Position numbers and translations under genes: made by a program | The notes under the pieces: generated by a model | Database searches by the model: none | What the model was told of the DNA's origin: nothing | Seen by the model: only the letters and a program-made list of their open reading frames with translations | Shown: positions 55,176 to 64,000 of the stretch, piece after piece | Layout of the letters: the number at the start of each line of letters is the position of its first letter | Numbering within the stretch: the stretch's first letter is position 1 | Assembly (NCBI RefSeq): GCF_014322795.1 | Contig: NZ_JAASTT010000014.1 | Location: 1-64,000 of the forward strand | Reading direction: 5' to 3' | Length of the DNA stretch: 64,000 bases | Source of the DNA: Paenilisteria portnoyi | Lineage (GTDB): Bacteria > Bacillota > Bacilli > Lactobacillales > Listeriaceae

Positions 55176-55847
55176 TTATTTATCGTGGACTTCTACGCGC
55201 CCGTCTGAAAAGCCTATTACAATGGATGAAGCGTAGTTTAAGAATAACCCATTCTCTACAACGCCTGGTAGATTATTTAGCCAATCATTCAGAGCTTCTG
55301 GTTGCGTTATTTCTTTCATTTGTAAGTCTAGAATATAGTTCTGGCTGTCTGTTAAATAAATGCTACCATCTTCATGATGACGCAATATTGGGTTATAGCC
55401 TTTCGCTTCCAACTGACGTTCTACTTGCTTATATCCAAACGGGACCACTTCGACGGGCAACGGAAATGCTCCGAGTGTCGCGACGACTTTATCTTCGCCA
55501 ACAACCCAGATACTTTTTTTCGATGCATGGGCTACTAGTTTTTCAAATAAAAGAGCCCCGCCACCGCCTTTTATGCCTCGAAATGCTGCGTCTACTTCAT
55601 CAGCTCCATCAATGGTCAAATCAATTTCCGTGATGTCGTTCAAGTCCATTAAAGGAATATTTCGCTCCAATGCCAGCTTCTCAGTAGCTTTGGAAGTAAC
55701 CACACCCGTTACATTTAAACCATCCGCCACTCGATCACCTAATTTTTGGATCATGTAATATGCTGTTGATCCTGTTCCTAACCCTACAACCATACCATCT
55801 TGAATATACTCACATGCTTTTTCTCCCGCAATTTGCTTGCTATTCAC
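55176..55847 (-). CDS. rpiA: Ribose-5-phosphate isomerase A
   Basis: 223 residues. Interconverts ribose-5-P and ribulose-5-P in the pentose phosphate pathway. GLGTGSTAYYMIQKLG, DLNDITEIDLTIDGADEVD (catalytic Asp/Glu), GIKGGGGALLFEK and GEDKVV (catalytic region) are present. GTG 55847 is chosen because GAGGGGG lies nine bases before it. Single gene with its 3' end against the hairpin element. Confidence 0.95.
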   Translation of the reverse strand: MNSKQIAGEKACEYIQDGMVVGLGTGSTAYYMIQKLGDRVADGLNVTGVVTSKATEKLALERNIPLMDLNDITEIDLTIDGADEVDAAFRGIKGGGGALLFEKLVAHASKKSIWVVGEDKVVATLGAFPLPVEVVPFGYKQVERQLEAKGYNPILRHHEDGSIYLTDSQNYILDLQMKEITQPEALNDWLNNLPGVVENGLFLNYASSIVIGFSDGRVEVHDK

Positions 55848-56206
55848 TACTGCCAGCCCCCTCAAAAAAATTCATACTCCCTTCATTATATAGAATTTCC
55901 AATGATTCGCATAGCAGTATCCGATATTCCTCTAAATAATAATATTACAAGTCGACATATTGCAGTATTTAAATACCGATTAAAAGGTACAAAAGACCTT
56001 TAATTGGAAAAAGAAAACTTTTTAAAAAAATTCACAAAAAGTTCATAATTACAGCTCCGAACCTAGCCGAATCGGCTTTGTATCGCTATTATTTTACTTA
56101 ACTAATATCCAAGTGTGTTTTTTTATACTTTTAAAATAGTTTTTTCATCTATAATTCGTTCCGAAAAAGCTATTTTTGGCTCTCCTGTAGCTCCCCTCGC
56201 ACAACC
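55848..56206. other. Intergenic region between divergent rpiA and dlt
   Basis: AT-rich, with no ORF or recognised element up to the operator at 56207. Presumably holds the rpiA promoter. Confidence 0.4.
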
Positions 56207-56220
56207 TTACAAAAATGTAA
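56207..56220 (+). promoter_or_regulatory. BceR/VirR-type operator upstream of dlt
   Basis: TTACA-AAAA-TGTAA exactly fits the TNACA-N4-TGTAA box of BceR-like regulators. VirR is the Listeria BceR-like regulator known to activate dlt. It touches the -35 of the promoter just downstream, as expected for activation. Confidence 0.65.
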
Positions 56221-56250
56221 TTGGACATTTCGAGATAAATGCGTTACATT
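56221..56250 (+). promoter_or_regulatory. Probable dlt promoter
   Basis: TTGGAC (56221-56226), 18-bp spacer, TACATT (56245-56250), directly after the BceR/VirR-type box and about 70 bases before dltX. Confidence 0.5.
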
Positions 56251-56317
56251 ATATAAATGCATGACACCCTATTTTAACAATTGTAATACTAAAGAAACAT
56301 AAGAGGTGATTTACGAC

Positions 56318-56464
56318 ATGAAGAAATGGAAAGCGGCGATGTTCCATCCAACGGCTATTTTTATCTGGAAAACGTTATTTTATCTAGTTGTTTTACTTGG
56401 TTTGCTCTGGTTCTATGGCTTCAAAAACCCGAATGATACCACATTTATTTATAATGAATTTTAA
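56318..56464 (+). CDS. dltX: DltX, small membrane protein of the D-alanylation operon
   Basis: 48 residues, MKKWKAAMFHPTAIFIWKTL, one membrane helix and the conserved C-terminal end FKNPNDTTFIYNEF. DltX is the often-missed first gene of dlt operons. Its C-terminal motif acts in the DltB/DltD step, receiving and passing on D-alanine. AAGAGGTG precedes the ATG; dltA follows 21 bases on. Confidence 0.9.
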   Translation: MKKWKAAMFHPTAIFIWKTLFYLVVLLGLLWFYGFKNPNDTTFIYNEF

Positions 56465-56485
56465 AAAGAAAAGAGGCGATTACGA

Positions 56486-58027
56486 ATGAGTGTATCTTTT
56501 TTCACCACTTCGATTAATGAACGTATTGATGAATGGGCTCTTAAGACACCGAATAAATCTTGTTATGATTACAATGACGAGTCACTGACATACCGTGAAC
56601 TGAAGGAGCAGTCAGACGCATTAGCAGTCTTTTTATTGCAAGAACTGGAGGATGATTTTGCACCTATCTTAGTTTATGGTCATATGGATGCTTCACAAAT
56701 TGTTACCTTCCTTGCTTGTTCTAAAGCTGGTCGTGCGTATGTTCCAATCGACGTGTCTATGCCTACTGATCGTATCAAACAGATTACAGAAGTCGCGCAA
56801 CCAAGCGTTATTCTTTGTACAGCTGATTTACCAGTAGAAGCAAAAGTCGCAGAAACAAGTATCATTGATTCAGAACAATTGCAGGAAATTATCGCGCGTC
56901 ATGAAGGGCAAGCACCAGACTATTCAAACTTTGTGAAGGCAGAAGATAATTATTATATCATCTTCACATCGGGGAGCACAGGGGTTCCAAAAGGCGTGCA
57001 GATCTGTCATAACAATCTCGTTAGCTTTACGAATTGGATACTCCAAGATTTTCAGATTCAAGAAGGTGCTCGTTTCCTCAATCAAGCGCCCTACTCGTTT
57101 GACTTGTCTGTTATGGATCTTTATCCGTGTTTACTTGCCGGTGGGACGCTTGTACCGCTAGATAAGACAGTTAGCGCCAACTTGAAGAGTTTGTATGAAG
57201 CCATTCCAAGTTTAGAAGTAAATGTTTGGGTTTCTACGCCTTCTTTTGTTGATATCTGCTTGATGGACAAGAACTTTAATGGAGAAAACAACCCATCTAT
57301 TACACACTTCCTATTTTGTGGGGAAGTTCTGACTAAGGAAACAGCACAAATGCTCCTTAATCGTTTCCCAGAAGCCACTGTTTACAACACCTATGGACCA
57401 ACTGAGGCAACCGTTGCTGTAACAAATGTAGTCATCGATGAAAGTAATGCCAACACATATCCTAGTCTGCCTCTTGGGCGCATTAAGCCTGATACGAGAC
57501 TTGCTATCTTAGATGAAGATGGCTTGCCTGTTCCAAATGGTGAAAAAGGTGAAATCGTCCTGATTGGCCCAAGTGTTTCGAAAGGTTATCTAAATGAACC
57601 GGAGAAAACAAATGCTGTTTTCTATAAAGACGAGCCATTTCAAGCTTACAAAACTGGTGATTGTGGCACGATTATTGATGGTATGCTCTTTTTCCAAGGG
57701 CGGCTTGATTTCCAGATTAAACTTCACGGATATCGCATCGAACTTGAAGATATTGAAAATAATTTAAAAGAAGTAAGCTATATTCGCTCTTGTATTGTCG
57801 TTCCAAAAATGCGCGAGGGAAAAGTGGATAGTTTAGTTGCCTTCGTGGTTCCTTCCGATCATGATTTTGAGAAGGAGTACAAACTAAGCGCGGCTATCAA
57901 AAAAGAACTCGCAGAATCGATGCCTAGCTACATGATTCCACGTAAATGGGTATATAAAGAAGAACTCCCACTAACGATGAATGGCAAAATTGACCGCAAG
58001 CAGCTTTCCAGTGAGGTGAACAAATGA
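56486..58027 (+). CDS. dltA: D-alanine--D-alanyl carrier protein ligase
   Basis: 513 residues, ANL adenylation enzyme. IIFTSGSTGVPKGVQ (P-loop), NTYGPTEATVAV (A5), YKTGDCG and the final catalytic Lys in TMNGKIDRKQL (~502). Activates D-Ala and loads it on DltC in the cytoplasm for teichoic acid D-alanylation. Overlaps dltB by four bases. Confidence 0.98.
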   Translation: MSVSFFTTSINERIDEWALKTPNKSCYDYNDESLTYRELKEQSDALAVFLLQELEDDFAPILVYGHMDASQIVTFLACSKAGRAYVPIDVSMPTDRIKQITEVAQPSVILCTADLPVEAKVAETSIIDSEQLQEIIARHEGQAPDYSNFVKAEDNYYIIFTSGSTGVPKGVQICHNNLVSFTNWILQDFQIQEGARFLNQAPYSFDLSVMDLYPCLLAGGTLVPLDKTVSANLKSLYEAIPSLEVNVWVSTPSFVDICLMDKNFNGENNPSITHFLFCGEVLTKETAQMLLNRFPEATVYNTYGPTEATVAVTNVVIDESNANTYPSLPLGRIKPDTRLAILDEDGLPVPNGEKGEIVLIGPSVSKGYLNEPEKTNAVFYKDEPFQAYKTGDCGTIIDGMLFFQGRLDFQIKLHGYRIELEDIENNLKEVSYIRSCIVVPKMREGKVDSLVAFVVPSDHDFEKEYKLSAAIKKELAESMPSYMIPRKWVYKEELPLTMNGKIDRKQLSSEVNK

Positions 58028-59202
58028 CAACGCCATACGGATCAATACTCTATTTTGCAGTATTGTTCGCCTTTTTAGCACCGATTGTGATTGCTGGCTT
58101 ACTCGGTAAAAGAATGCCTGTTTACAATGCTTTTATGACATTGGTCTTCATTTATATGATGTTTGCTAGCAACACAATTCAAGCTATTGCTTTGATTGTA
58201 TTCGTATTTTGGCAATTAGCGCTCGTAAGACTTTACTTTAATTACCGGCAAAAAAGCAATCATGGTGGCATTTTCGTAGTTGCGCTCATTCTTTCCATCT
58301 TGCCACTCTTCATTGTAAAAGCACAGCCGTTACTCGCAGCGAACACAACAATGATTGGTTTTCTCGGGATATCGTACTTAACTTTTAAAGCTGCGCAAAT
58401 GATTATGGAGACGCGTGATGGCCTGATTAAAGAGTTGAATTCGTGGGATTTCATTAACTTCCTACTGTTCTTCCCGACGCTATCATCTGGCCCTATCGAT
58501 CGTTTCCGTCGCTTTAAAAAAGAAGCCGACTCACCTATAGATCCTGATAAATATGCAAATTTACTTAATCGTGGTATTTTCCTTATTTTCTTAGGTTTTC
58601 TATACAAATTCATTATCGCTTATGTGATTCAAACGAATGCGATAACTGGTCTTGAGTATAACCTCCATCATCACGTTCAATTTGGCTGGAGCTTAGTTGG
58701 TTATATGTATGCCTACAGTATGTATTTATTTTTTGATTTCGCGGGCTACAGTGCTTTTGCGGTTGGGGTTAGTTACTTGATGGGTGTGCAGACGCCGATG
58801 AACTTTAACAAACCATTCGCAAGTCGCAACATTAAAGAGTTCTGGAACCGCTGGCACATGACGCTATCTTTCTGGTTCCGCGATTTCGTCTTTATGCGTC
58901 TGGTTTTCTGGATGACAAAGAAGAAGTTTTTCAAAAGCAAGTTTACCGTGGCTTACATCGCCTATTTCGTGAATTTTTTAATCATGGGTATGTGGCACGG
59001 ACTTCATTGGTATTACATCGTTTACGGGCTTTATCAGGCGGTATTAATTGTCGGATTCGACCTCTTCGAACGTTGGAATAAGAAAAAGAAATTCTATCCT
59101 AAAAATAAAGTCACCAACGTGATTGGTATTGTGATTACATTCCAATTCGTCTGCTTTGGCTTCCTGATTTTCTCAGGTATTTTTGACAAAATTAGTTTTT
59201 AA
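58024..59202 (+). CDS. dltB: DltB, MBOAT-type D-alanyl transfer protein
   Basis: 392 residues, about 11 membrane helices. MBOAT segments FFPTLSSGPIDRFRRFKKE, FFDFAGYSAFAVGVSYLMG, NFNKPFASRNIKEFWNRWH and the catalytic His in NFLIMGMWHGLHWYYIVYG (~330). Moves D-Ala from DltC across the membrane with DltX/DltD. Confidence 0.97.
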   Translation: MTTPYGSILYFAVLFAFLAPIVIAGLLGKRMPVYNAFMTLVFIYMMFASNTIQAIALIVFVFWQLALVRLYFNYRQKSNHGGIFVVALILSILPLFIVKAQPLLAANTTMIGFLGISYLTFKAAQMIMETRDGLIKELNSWDFINFLLFFPTLSSGPIDRFRRFKKEADSPIDPDKYANLLNRGIFLIFLGFLYKFIIAYVIQTNAITGLEYNLHHHVQFGWSLVGYMYAYSMYLFFDFAGYSAFAVGVSYLMGVQTPMNFNKPFASRNIKEFWNRWHMTLSFWFRDFVFMRLVFWMTKKKFFKSKFTVAYIAYFVNFLIMGMWHGLHWYYIVYGLYQAVLIVGFDLFERWNKKKKFYPKNKVTNVIGIVITFQFVCFGFLIFSGIFDKISF

Positions 59203-59228
59203 ATAAAATGATAAGGTGGTAAAATATT

Positions 59229-59465
59229 ATGGCATTTCGCGAAGACGTATTAGAAATTTTAGAAGAGATTACAGAATCAGAGGAAGTTGTGGAAAACACA
59301 TCGGTGAATCTGTTTGATGAAGGATTATTGGATTCGATGGCAACTGTTCAATTATTAATAGAGGTAGAATCACGCTTAGGCATCACTGTTCCTGTTTCAG
59401 AATTTGACCGTGACGAGTGGGCAACACCAGATCAAATCATCACTAAACTTGAGGAATTAAAATGA
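59229..59465 (+). CDS. dltC: D-alanyl carrier protein
   Basis: 78 residues, acidic carrier protein with the phosphopantetheine Ser in [15 protein letters not shown] (~38). Carries activated D-Ala from DltA to DltB. Overlaps dltD by four bases (ATGA). Confidence 0.97.
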   Translation: MAFREDVLEILEEITESEEVVENTSVNLFDEGLLDSMATVQLLIEVESRLGITVPVSEFDRDEWATPDQIITKLEELK

Positions 59466-60733
59466 AAAAGAAACTTTGGATGACATTTGGGCCTTTGCTT
59501 ATTGCAGGGGCTGTGTTCTTATTCATCCTGTTCGGCCCAAGCTCGATCTTTGGCGGTGTTTCAACTAGTACCGTCAAAAAAAGCGCTACTTCTATGAATC
59601 CAGCTGTCGTGCAAGGTGTTGCCATTCAACAAAAAATGCTTGCGACAGATAAAACATATGTACCTATTTTCGGTTCCTCGGAGTTATCACGTGTGGATCG
59701 ATTCCATCCAAATGTCTTTACAGAGAAATACAATCGTGGCTATACGCCATTTCTTATTGGTCGTCCTGGCACACAGTCTCTTTCGCACTACTTAGATATT
59801 AAAGCGATGGGCAGTGAACTAAAGGGAAAGAAAGTCGTATTTGTACTATCACCACAATGGTTCCAACCAGCTGGCGTCGATGATGGTCACTTCGGTGGTA
59901 ATTTCTCGCCACTTCAAGCGTATAAATTTGCGTTGTCAGATGAACATCCTACTGCTGAAAGAAGATATGCAGCACGTAGATTACTGAGTTACAAAGTCGT
60001 TAAAAATGATACCACTTTGGCGGCATTGCTTGAAAATATCGCATCTCCTGGACCAAAAACGGAGGTGGATACATTTACAAAAACGGCAGCTGTAACGCAA
60101 TTGAAGATTTTGCAACGAAAAGATGATTTAGATTCGAAGTTTATTCAAGGTTCTCGTGAAGAAAAAGTACAGAAGAACTTGAAGTTACTTCCTGATACAT
60201 TGGATTATACAAAATTAGATGAATTGGCGACAAAAATGGGTGAAGAAAAAGTCGGTCCGAATCCATTTTTTATCAAAGATTCTTACTACAAGAAGAAATT
60301 AGAGCCTACCATTAATCAATTAAAGGATAGTCGCACGAATTTAAGTTATGATGAGTCGCCTGAATATAGTGATTTACAGCTTGTCATGGATGCTTTTAAA
60401 GAGGTCGGTGCAGATGTTCTTTTCATCAATCCTCCTGTGAATGGGCCTTGGTATGACTATATTGGTGCTTCTCGTGAGAAATTGCAGAAGTACTATGATA
60501 AATCTGGGAAACAGGTAACAGAGCAAGGCTTCCACTACTATGATATGTCGAGTTACAGTGATACGCCTTATTTCTTGGAGGACACGATTCATTTATCTTG
60601 GCGGGGTTGGGTTGCGATTGATAAGCAAATAGATCAATTTATGAATGACAAAGCCAAACCTGAGTATGAGAAAACGCCAAAACAGTTTTATTTCAATCAG
60701 ATTCTCCCTCCCAAAAAGGAAGATAATAAGTAA
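59462..60733 (+). CDS. dltD: DltD, D-alanylation thioesterase/transferase
   Basis: 423 residues. An N-terminal membrane anchor (~6-26), then an extracellular SGNH-like domain: [18 protein letters not shown] (nucleophile Ser), PLQAYKFAL region, and [17 protein letters not shown] near the C-terminus carrying the Asp/His pair. Completes transfer of D-Ala to lipoteichoic acid. The last gene of dltXABCD, then a terminator. Confidence 0.97.
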   Translation: MKKKLWMTFGPLLIAGAVFLFILFGPSSIFGGVSTSTVKKSATSMNPAVVQGVAIQQKMLATDKTYVPIFGSSELSRVDRFHPNVFTEKYNRGYTPFLIGRPGTQSLSHYLDIKAMGSELKGKKVVFVLSPQWFQPAGVDDGHFGGNFSPLQAYKFALSDEHPTAERRYAARRLLSYKVVKNDTTLAALLENIASPGPKTEVDTFTKTAAVTQLKILQRKDDLDSKFIQGSREEKVQKNLKLLPDTLDYTKLDELATKMGEEKVGPNPFFIKDSYYKKKLEPTINQLKDSRTNLSYDESPEYSDLQLVMDAFKEVGADVLFINPPVNGPWYDYIGASREKLQKYYDKSGKQVTEQGFHYYDMSSYSDTPYFLEDTIHLSWRGWVAIDKQIDQFMNDKAKPEYEKTPKQFYFNQILPPKKEDNK

Positions 60734-60735
60734 TA

Positions 60736-60786
60736 AAATAAGGATGTAGATAACGTATCAGATACGCCGTCTACATCCTTATTTAT
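60736..60786. terminator. Bidirectional terminator between dltD and glmS
   Basis: 11-bp perfect stem AAGGATGTAGA/TCTACATCCTT with A and T runs at both sides. Confidence 0.9.
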
Positions 60787-60788
60787 TA

Positions 60789-62597
60789 TTATTCTACTGT
60801 AACACTTTTTGCAAGGTTACGCGGTTTGTCTACATCGCAACCACGGTGAAGCGCTGCATAGTAGGCAAGTAATTGACATGGTACAACGCTCGCGAGTGGT
60901 GTTAGGAGCTCGTGAACTTTTGGAATCACGAATTGGTCGCCTGGTTGATTCACGCCTTCCATCGACAGGATACAAGCGTTGGCGCCGCGTGCTAGTACTT
61001 CTTTTACATTACCGCGGATATTCCAGTTGATGTTTTCTTGGGTGATGAGAGCAAGAACTGGTGTGCCGTCTTCAATTAAGGCAATCGTTCCGTGCTTCAG
61101 CTCACCACTTGCAAAACCTTCTGCTTGAATATACGAGATTTCTTTTAGTTTCAGCGCAGCTTCCATGGCTACGAAATAATCGATATGGCGGCCAAGGAAA
61201 AAGGCGTTGCGTGTCGTTGCTAGATATTCTCCGGCTATATGCTCAATCATTTCTTTACTGTCCACTAGCGTTTCCATCGCGTTTGCGACAATGCCTAGTT
61301 CTACAATTAAGTCGAAATCTTTTGCTATACTCAGACCCTTCTCACGGCCTACAACAGTCGCTAAAATGGATAGAGCTGCTATTTGTGCTGTGTAGGCTTT
61401 TGTGGACGCTACAGCGATTTCTGGGCCTGCGTGCAAGTACATCGTGTTGTCTGCTTCGCGGTCCAATGTGGAACCTGGTACATTTGTGATTGTAAGTGAA
61501 CGGTAGCCTAGTTCTTTAATTTTCACCAAAACTTGACGGCTGTCTGCTGTTTCACCACTTTGCGTAATAAAAATGAATAATGGCTTTTTAGTTAAAAGTG
61601 GCATGTTGTAGCCAAATTCACTAGAAACGTGAACTTCGACGGGTACTTCTGCTAATTTTTCGATTAGATTTTTGCCGACGAGTCCTGCGTGATAGCTCGT
61701 TCCGCATGCAACGATATGGATGCGATCTGTGTCTAGTAATTCTTTGACAATCGTCGGATTCACGGTTACATCACCAGCTTCATTTTGGTACGCTTGAATA
61801 ATTTTACGAATAACGGCCGGTTGCTCATCTGTTTCTTTTAGCATGTAATGTGGATATGTTCCTTTTTCGATGTCGGATGCGTCGAGTTCAGCTGTGTAAG
61901 CTTTGCGCTCGATTTCTTCGCCATTCAATGTCTCAATTGTTACGCCATCACGTTTTACAAGTACAATTTCTTCATCCATGATTTCGACAAATTGATTGGT
62001 TTCGCGAATAACTGCCATCGCATCACTCGCAATCACGTTGAAATCTTTGCCTTTTCCGATGAGAAGTGGACTTTTATTTTTCGCGGCATAGAGTGTTTCA
62101 TTGTCTGTCTTATCAATCAAACAAATAGCGTACGATCCGTGAAGCAAGCTGAGCGTTTTCTTGAATGCTTCTTTCGTTGTCATGCCTTGATTCGCAAACA
62201 TTTCGATGAGTAAAACAATGACCTCTGTATCCGTGTCACTTTTAAAGCTAGCATCGGCTAGATATTGATCTGTTAGCAGTGAATAGTTCTCGATAACGCC
62301 GTTGTGAACGATCGTGTAGCGCCCGGACTTGCTTTGATGTGGATGCGCATTGGCATGGCTCGGCTTCCCGTGTGTCGCCCAACGTGTATGCCCAATTCCC
62401 ATCTCACCGAAAGCGTCGGCTGGTACTTCTGAACGTAAATCTGCAATACGGCCTTTTTCTTTCGCTACTAGTACACCAGTTGGTGATTGAAGTGCAATCC
62501 CCGCTGAGTCATAGCCACGATATTCTAATTTTTCTAGTCCTTCTAATAAAACTTCTTTCGCATTCTTCTTCCCAATAAATCCTACAATTCCGCACAT
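60789..62597 (-). CDS. glmS: Glucosamine-6-phosphate synthase (isomerising)
   Basis: 602 residues from ATG 62597 (GGAGG nine bases before), leaving the catalytic N-terminal Cys of MCGIVGFIG. Glutaminase domain ([23 protein letters not shown]) then two SIS isomerase domains ([43 protein letters not shown]). Makes glucosamine-6-P from fructose-6-P and Gln for peptidoglycan and teichoic acids. Controlled by the upstream glmS ribozyme. Confidence 0.98.
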   Translation of the reverse strand: MCGIVGFIGKKNAKEVLLEGLEKLEYRGYDSAGIALQSPTGVLVAKEKGRIADLRSEVPADAFGEMGIGHTRWATHGKPSHANAHPHQSKSGRYTIVHNGVIENYSLLTDQYLADASFKSDTDTEVIVLLIEMFANQGMTTKEAFKKTLSLLHGSYAICLIDKTDNETLYAAKNKSPLLIGKGKDFNVIASDAMAVIRETNQFVEIMDEEIVLVKRDGVTIETLNGEEIERKAYTAELDASDIEKGTYPHYMLKETDEQPAVIRKIIQAYQNEAGDVTVNPTIVKELLDTDRIHIVACGTSYHAGLVGKNLIEKLAEVPVEVHVSSEFGYNMPLLTKKPLFIFITQSGETADSRQVLVKIKELGYRSLTITNVPGSTLDREADNTMYLHAGPEIAVASTKAYTAQIAALSILATVVGREKGLSIAKDFDLIVELGIVANAMETLVDSKEMIEHIAGEYLATTRNAFFLGRHIDYFVAMEAALKLKEISYIQAEGFASGELKHGTIALIEDGTPVLALITQENINWNIRGNVKEVLARGANACILSMEGVNQPGDQFVIPKVHELLTPLASVVPCQLLAYYAALHRGCDVDKPRNLAKSVTVE

Positions 62598-62704
62598 AAT
62601 AAAATCCTCCATTTGAGGGCAGACTTATCCTGTATGCAAGCCCTCTATATTTTTGAAAAAGGGCAGACTATTCCGCTGTCTGTATTCCTTTCGCGTTTCC
62701 ATGG
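62598..62704 (-). promoter_or_regulatory. Rest of the glmS leader
   Basis: Between the ribozyme core and the start codon. It contains a CAGAC/GTCTG mini-hairpin followed by CCCTTTTTC, and the phrase AGTCTGCCCT twice (near 62660 and 62620). Either leader structure or a weak terminator; role unclear. Confidence 0.4.
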
Positions 62705-62870
62705 AGATAAAACATGTTCCTTTCCACTCTGTTCACCAAGTCACCTTGATGGTTTGTAGCAAAGGCTTCACGATTGCATGCGCAACCGAGGGACTCCCGC
62801 CGAATTTTCGATTAATCCCTTCCTCGTCAACTAAAGACATACCCCTAGTTCTGGCGCTTCTATTCAATTG
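62705..62870 (-). ncRNA. glmS ribozyme (glucosamine-6-phosphate-activated self-cleaving leader)
   Basis: On the minus strand the leader shows the conserved cleavage region AGCGCCAGAACT, then AGTTGACGAGGA, AATCGAAAATTCGGCGGGAG and GGTGACTTGGTGAACAGAG, the core of the glmS ribozyme in order and spacing. Self-cleavage is expected between 62858 and 62857, just before GCGCCAG. When GlcN6P is abundant the mRNA is cut and degraded (RNase J1, rnjA here), lowering GlmS. The 3' boundary is approximate. Confidence 0.92.
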
Positions 62871-63098
62871 TGAGCGATCCTCCTTTTTTAATTTTTCTAG
62901 GAAACAAAATTATCATACCTCAAAGTTGTATAGTTCGTCAAGCCTTATATAATGTACCAATTTCATAATTGGTATAGCTGTTGACAAAAACAGGCTTTTA
63001 TTTGATAATGGATAAGAAGCGTCATTTGCTAGGAACGGTAAGGCTTTAGCAATGACATCATATAGAAATTTTGACCAATAAAATGGGAGGTTAACTAC

Positions 63099-63308
63099 AT
63101 GAAATTTTTTCAGAAAATACTTGCTGGGTTTACAACGCTTTTTGTTGCATGGGCGATTTTTTGGAAGTTTGGTTCGGTGCAGACGGTGAATGCGGTCAAT
63201 ATGAATGGGTTACCAAGCACTGGCGATAGCTTTTCGATTTGGACGATTGTGATTGGTGGTATCTTGATTATCGCTGCGATTGTGTTGCTTTTACGGAAAA
63301 AATGGTAA
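63099..63308 (+). CDS. Miniature LPXTG-type surface protein
   Basis: 69 residues. An N-terminal hydrophobic signal-like segment with a basic start (MKFFQKILAGFTTLFVAW) is followed at residue 38 by LPSTGDS, a hydrophobic helix (IWTIVIGGILIIAAIVLLL) and RKKW, a complete sortase sorting signal. If the signal peptide is cleaved after VNA, only about 9 residues remain to be anchored. AATGGGAGG precedes the ATG. Function unknown. Its neighbours are glmS and a membrane protein read convergently. Confidence 0.8.
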   Translation: MKFFQKILAGFTTLFVAWAIFWKFGSVQTVNAVNMNGLPSTGDSFSIWTIVIGGILIIAAIVLLLRKKW

Positions 63309-63310
63309 GA

Positions 63311-63355
63311 AAAAAGAAATTCGGGACCTGGATTAGGCTTCGAATTTCTTTTTTT
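63311..63355. terminator. Bidirectional terminator
   Basis: AAAAAGAAATTCG/CGAATTTCTTTTTTT; the distal arm includes the last codons of the convergent membrane gene. Confidence 0.8.
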
Positions 63356-64000
63356 GTGTTGCGATAATGAGAAATACGCTGGCAAAGATGCCGAGTGTGC
63401 CGATGATTAGTTTCAGCGCGACGATCGTATTTTCGTCTTGACCGATTTGAGAGCCGATTTGAGAACCGATTTTGCGTAGCAACTGCTCTAGCCATAGGTA
63501 TTCTGTGAGAAAGTTGAACGAAAGGCCGAGTAGTGGTGCTGTGATGAATGCATTTGGTTTTCTAAATCCGAATATAGTGGCTAATAGGAAGAAAAATGCA
63601 ATTCCGATTCCTAAATAAGCGTCAAATGGTGTCGTGAAGAAAAATTCTTCGCCGGATAGAACAATGACGGCTAATGTGATCGAGACGCCTAAACCAAGTA
63701 TTGCGAAAAACACGCCTGCCCAGCGCCACTTTTTTTGCCAATCGGTAGCAATAACTGCTGGTTTTTCTGGTGTCTTGATGAAGAGATACGCGATTCCGAT
63801 TAGCGCGACTAGGAGTGTGATGAGGCGAGAATAGTCTATCAAGCCCAATTCTCCGTTTTTGATCCATGGTTCGAATTGATTTTGCCATAACATCCAACTT
63901 TGAAAAACGCTATACCCTAGTAAAATTAGCAAATTGGCGAGTAGTATTGTTTTTTCTAGTAATGTTAGTATGCCAAAAATGATTAATAGGATGGTTAAAC
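63333..64000 (-). CDS. Multi-helix membrane protein, truncated by the window end
   Basis: At least 222 codons, open to the right edge, so the N-terminus lies outside; an internal TTG at 63932 is not a convincing start. At least six hydrophobic helices (for example IDYSRLITLLVALIGIAYLF, FFAILGLGVSITLAVIVL, IVALKLIIGTLGIFASVFLII). No recognised domain. The 3' end lies inside the terminator shared with the mini LPXTG gene. Confidence 0.6.
   Translation of the reverse strand, partial: LTILLIIFGILTLLEKTILLANLLILLGYSVFQSWMLWQNQFEPWIKNGELGLIDYSRLITLLVALIGIAYLFIKTPEKPAVIATDWQKKWRWAGVFFAILGLGVSITLAVIVLSGEEFFFTTPFDAYLGIGIAFFFLLATIFGFRKPNAFITAPLLGLSFNFLTEYLWLEQLLRKIGSQIGSQIGQDENTIVALKLIIGTLGIFASVFLIIATQKKKFEA

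Noticed and set aside
1..64000. CRISPR arrays, tRNA or rRNA genes, IS transposases and prophage modules
   Set aside because: No regularly spaced repeats, tRNA-like cloverleaves, rRNA-like segments or intact transposase/integrase genes were seen. The only hints are the decayed ORF at 5751-6036 and the terminal-inverted-repeat element at 44459-44715.

Overview
The window looks like a stretch of chromosome from a Listeria-type low-GC Gram-positive, probably one of the higher-GC environmental species rather than L. monocytogenes. This rests on gene content and order recalled from memory, not on a search. From about 17 kb to 62 kb the backbone runs rpoY-rnjA, ktrC-liaRSF, cvfB, cutC, crr, an MscS channel, dapL-dapH, ccpC, cbpB, ykuJ, a Fur-boxed small gene, ykyB, patA, a beta-hydroxyacid dehydrogenase, ptsI-ptsH, ykvS, rpiA and dltXABCD. 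This matches the lmo0971-lmo1028 neighbourhood of L. monocytogenes in content and largely in order. WxL proteins, LPXTG proteins and Listeria-type Ig repeats agree with it. No tRNA, rRNA or CRISPR array was seen.

Region 1 (1-5.7 kb) is a type VII secretion polymorphic-toxin island on the minus strand. One nearly full-length toxin (3953-5635) is followed by an ankyrin immunity gene. An N-terminally truncated cassette with a WHH-nuclease tip (1466-2887) is followed by a SUKH immunity gene. Next comes an essC scrap joined out of frame to a third copy of the pretoxin domain, which runs off the left edge. The three pretoxin copies are near-identical direct repeats. Region 2 (5.7-12.7 kb) is accessory: a decayed ORF, a divergent TetR/PanE-like pair with a visible operator, small membrane, lipo- and secreted proteins, a PqqD-like protein, an OPT transporter and a type I toxin-antitoxin module. 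Region 3 (12.7-15.8 kb) is a second T7SS effector operon: EsxA (WXG100), two LXG-associated helical proteins, an LXG effector with a cysteine-protease-like tip, and a lipoprotein that is probably its immunity factor. Genes of the secretion machine itself are outside the window.

Region 4 (16-34 kb) mixes backbone (HAD phosphatase, rpoY-rnjA, LCP protein) with cell-surface and glycan genes: an LPXTG 5'-nucleotidase, a secreted M60-type mucin peptidase with Ig repeats, a broken GH38 mannosidase, an orphan nanE, a two-gene WxL operon, DUF389 and FUSC-type membrane proteins. Region 5 (34-51.7 kb) is mostly conserved regulation and metabolism: LiaFSR, KtrC, the PTS proteins HPr, EI and EIIA, acetyl-DAP lysine biosynthesis, CcpC and the c-di-AMP protein CbpB. 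Region 6 (51.8-64 kb) holds a convergent carotenoid-type pair, rpiA, the D-alanylation operon behind a BceR/VirR-type operator, glmS behind a glmS ribozyme, and a 69-residue LPXTG protein.

Non-coding structure is rich. One ~175-bp intergenic element occurs twice with compensatory stem changes (39.3 and 55.0 kb). A 257-bp element has 19-bp terminal inverted repeats (44.5 kb) and a relative at 10.0 kb. A ~75-nt hairpin lies upstream of rpoY-rnjA. There are also many intrinsic terminators, cre-like sites and a Fur box.
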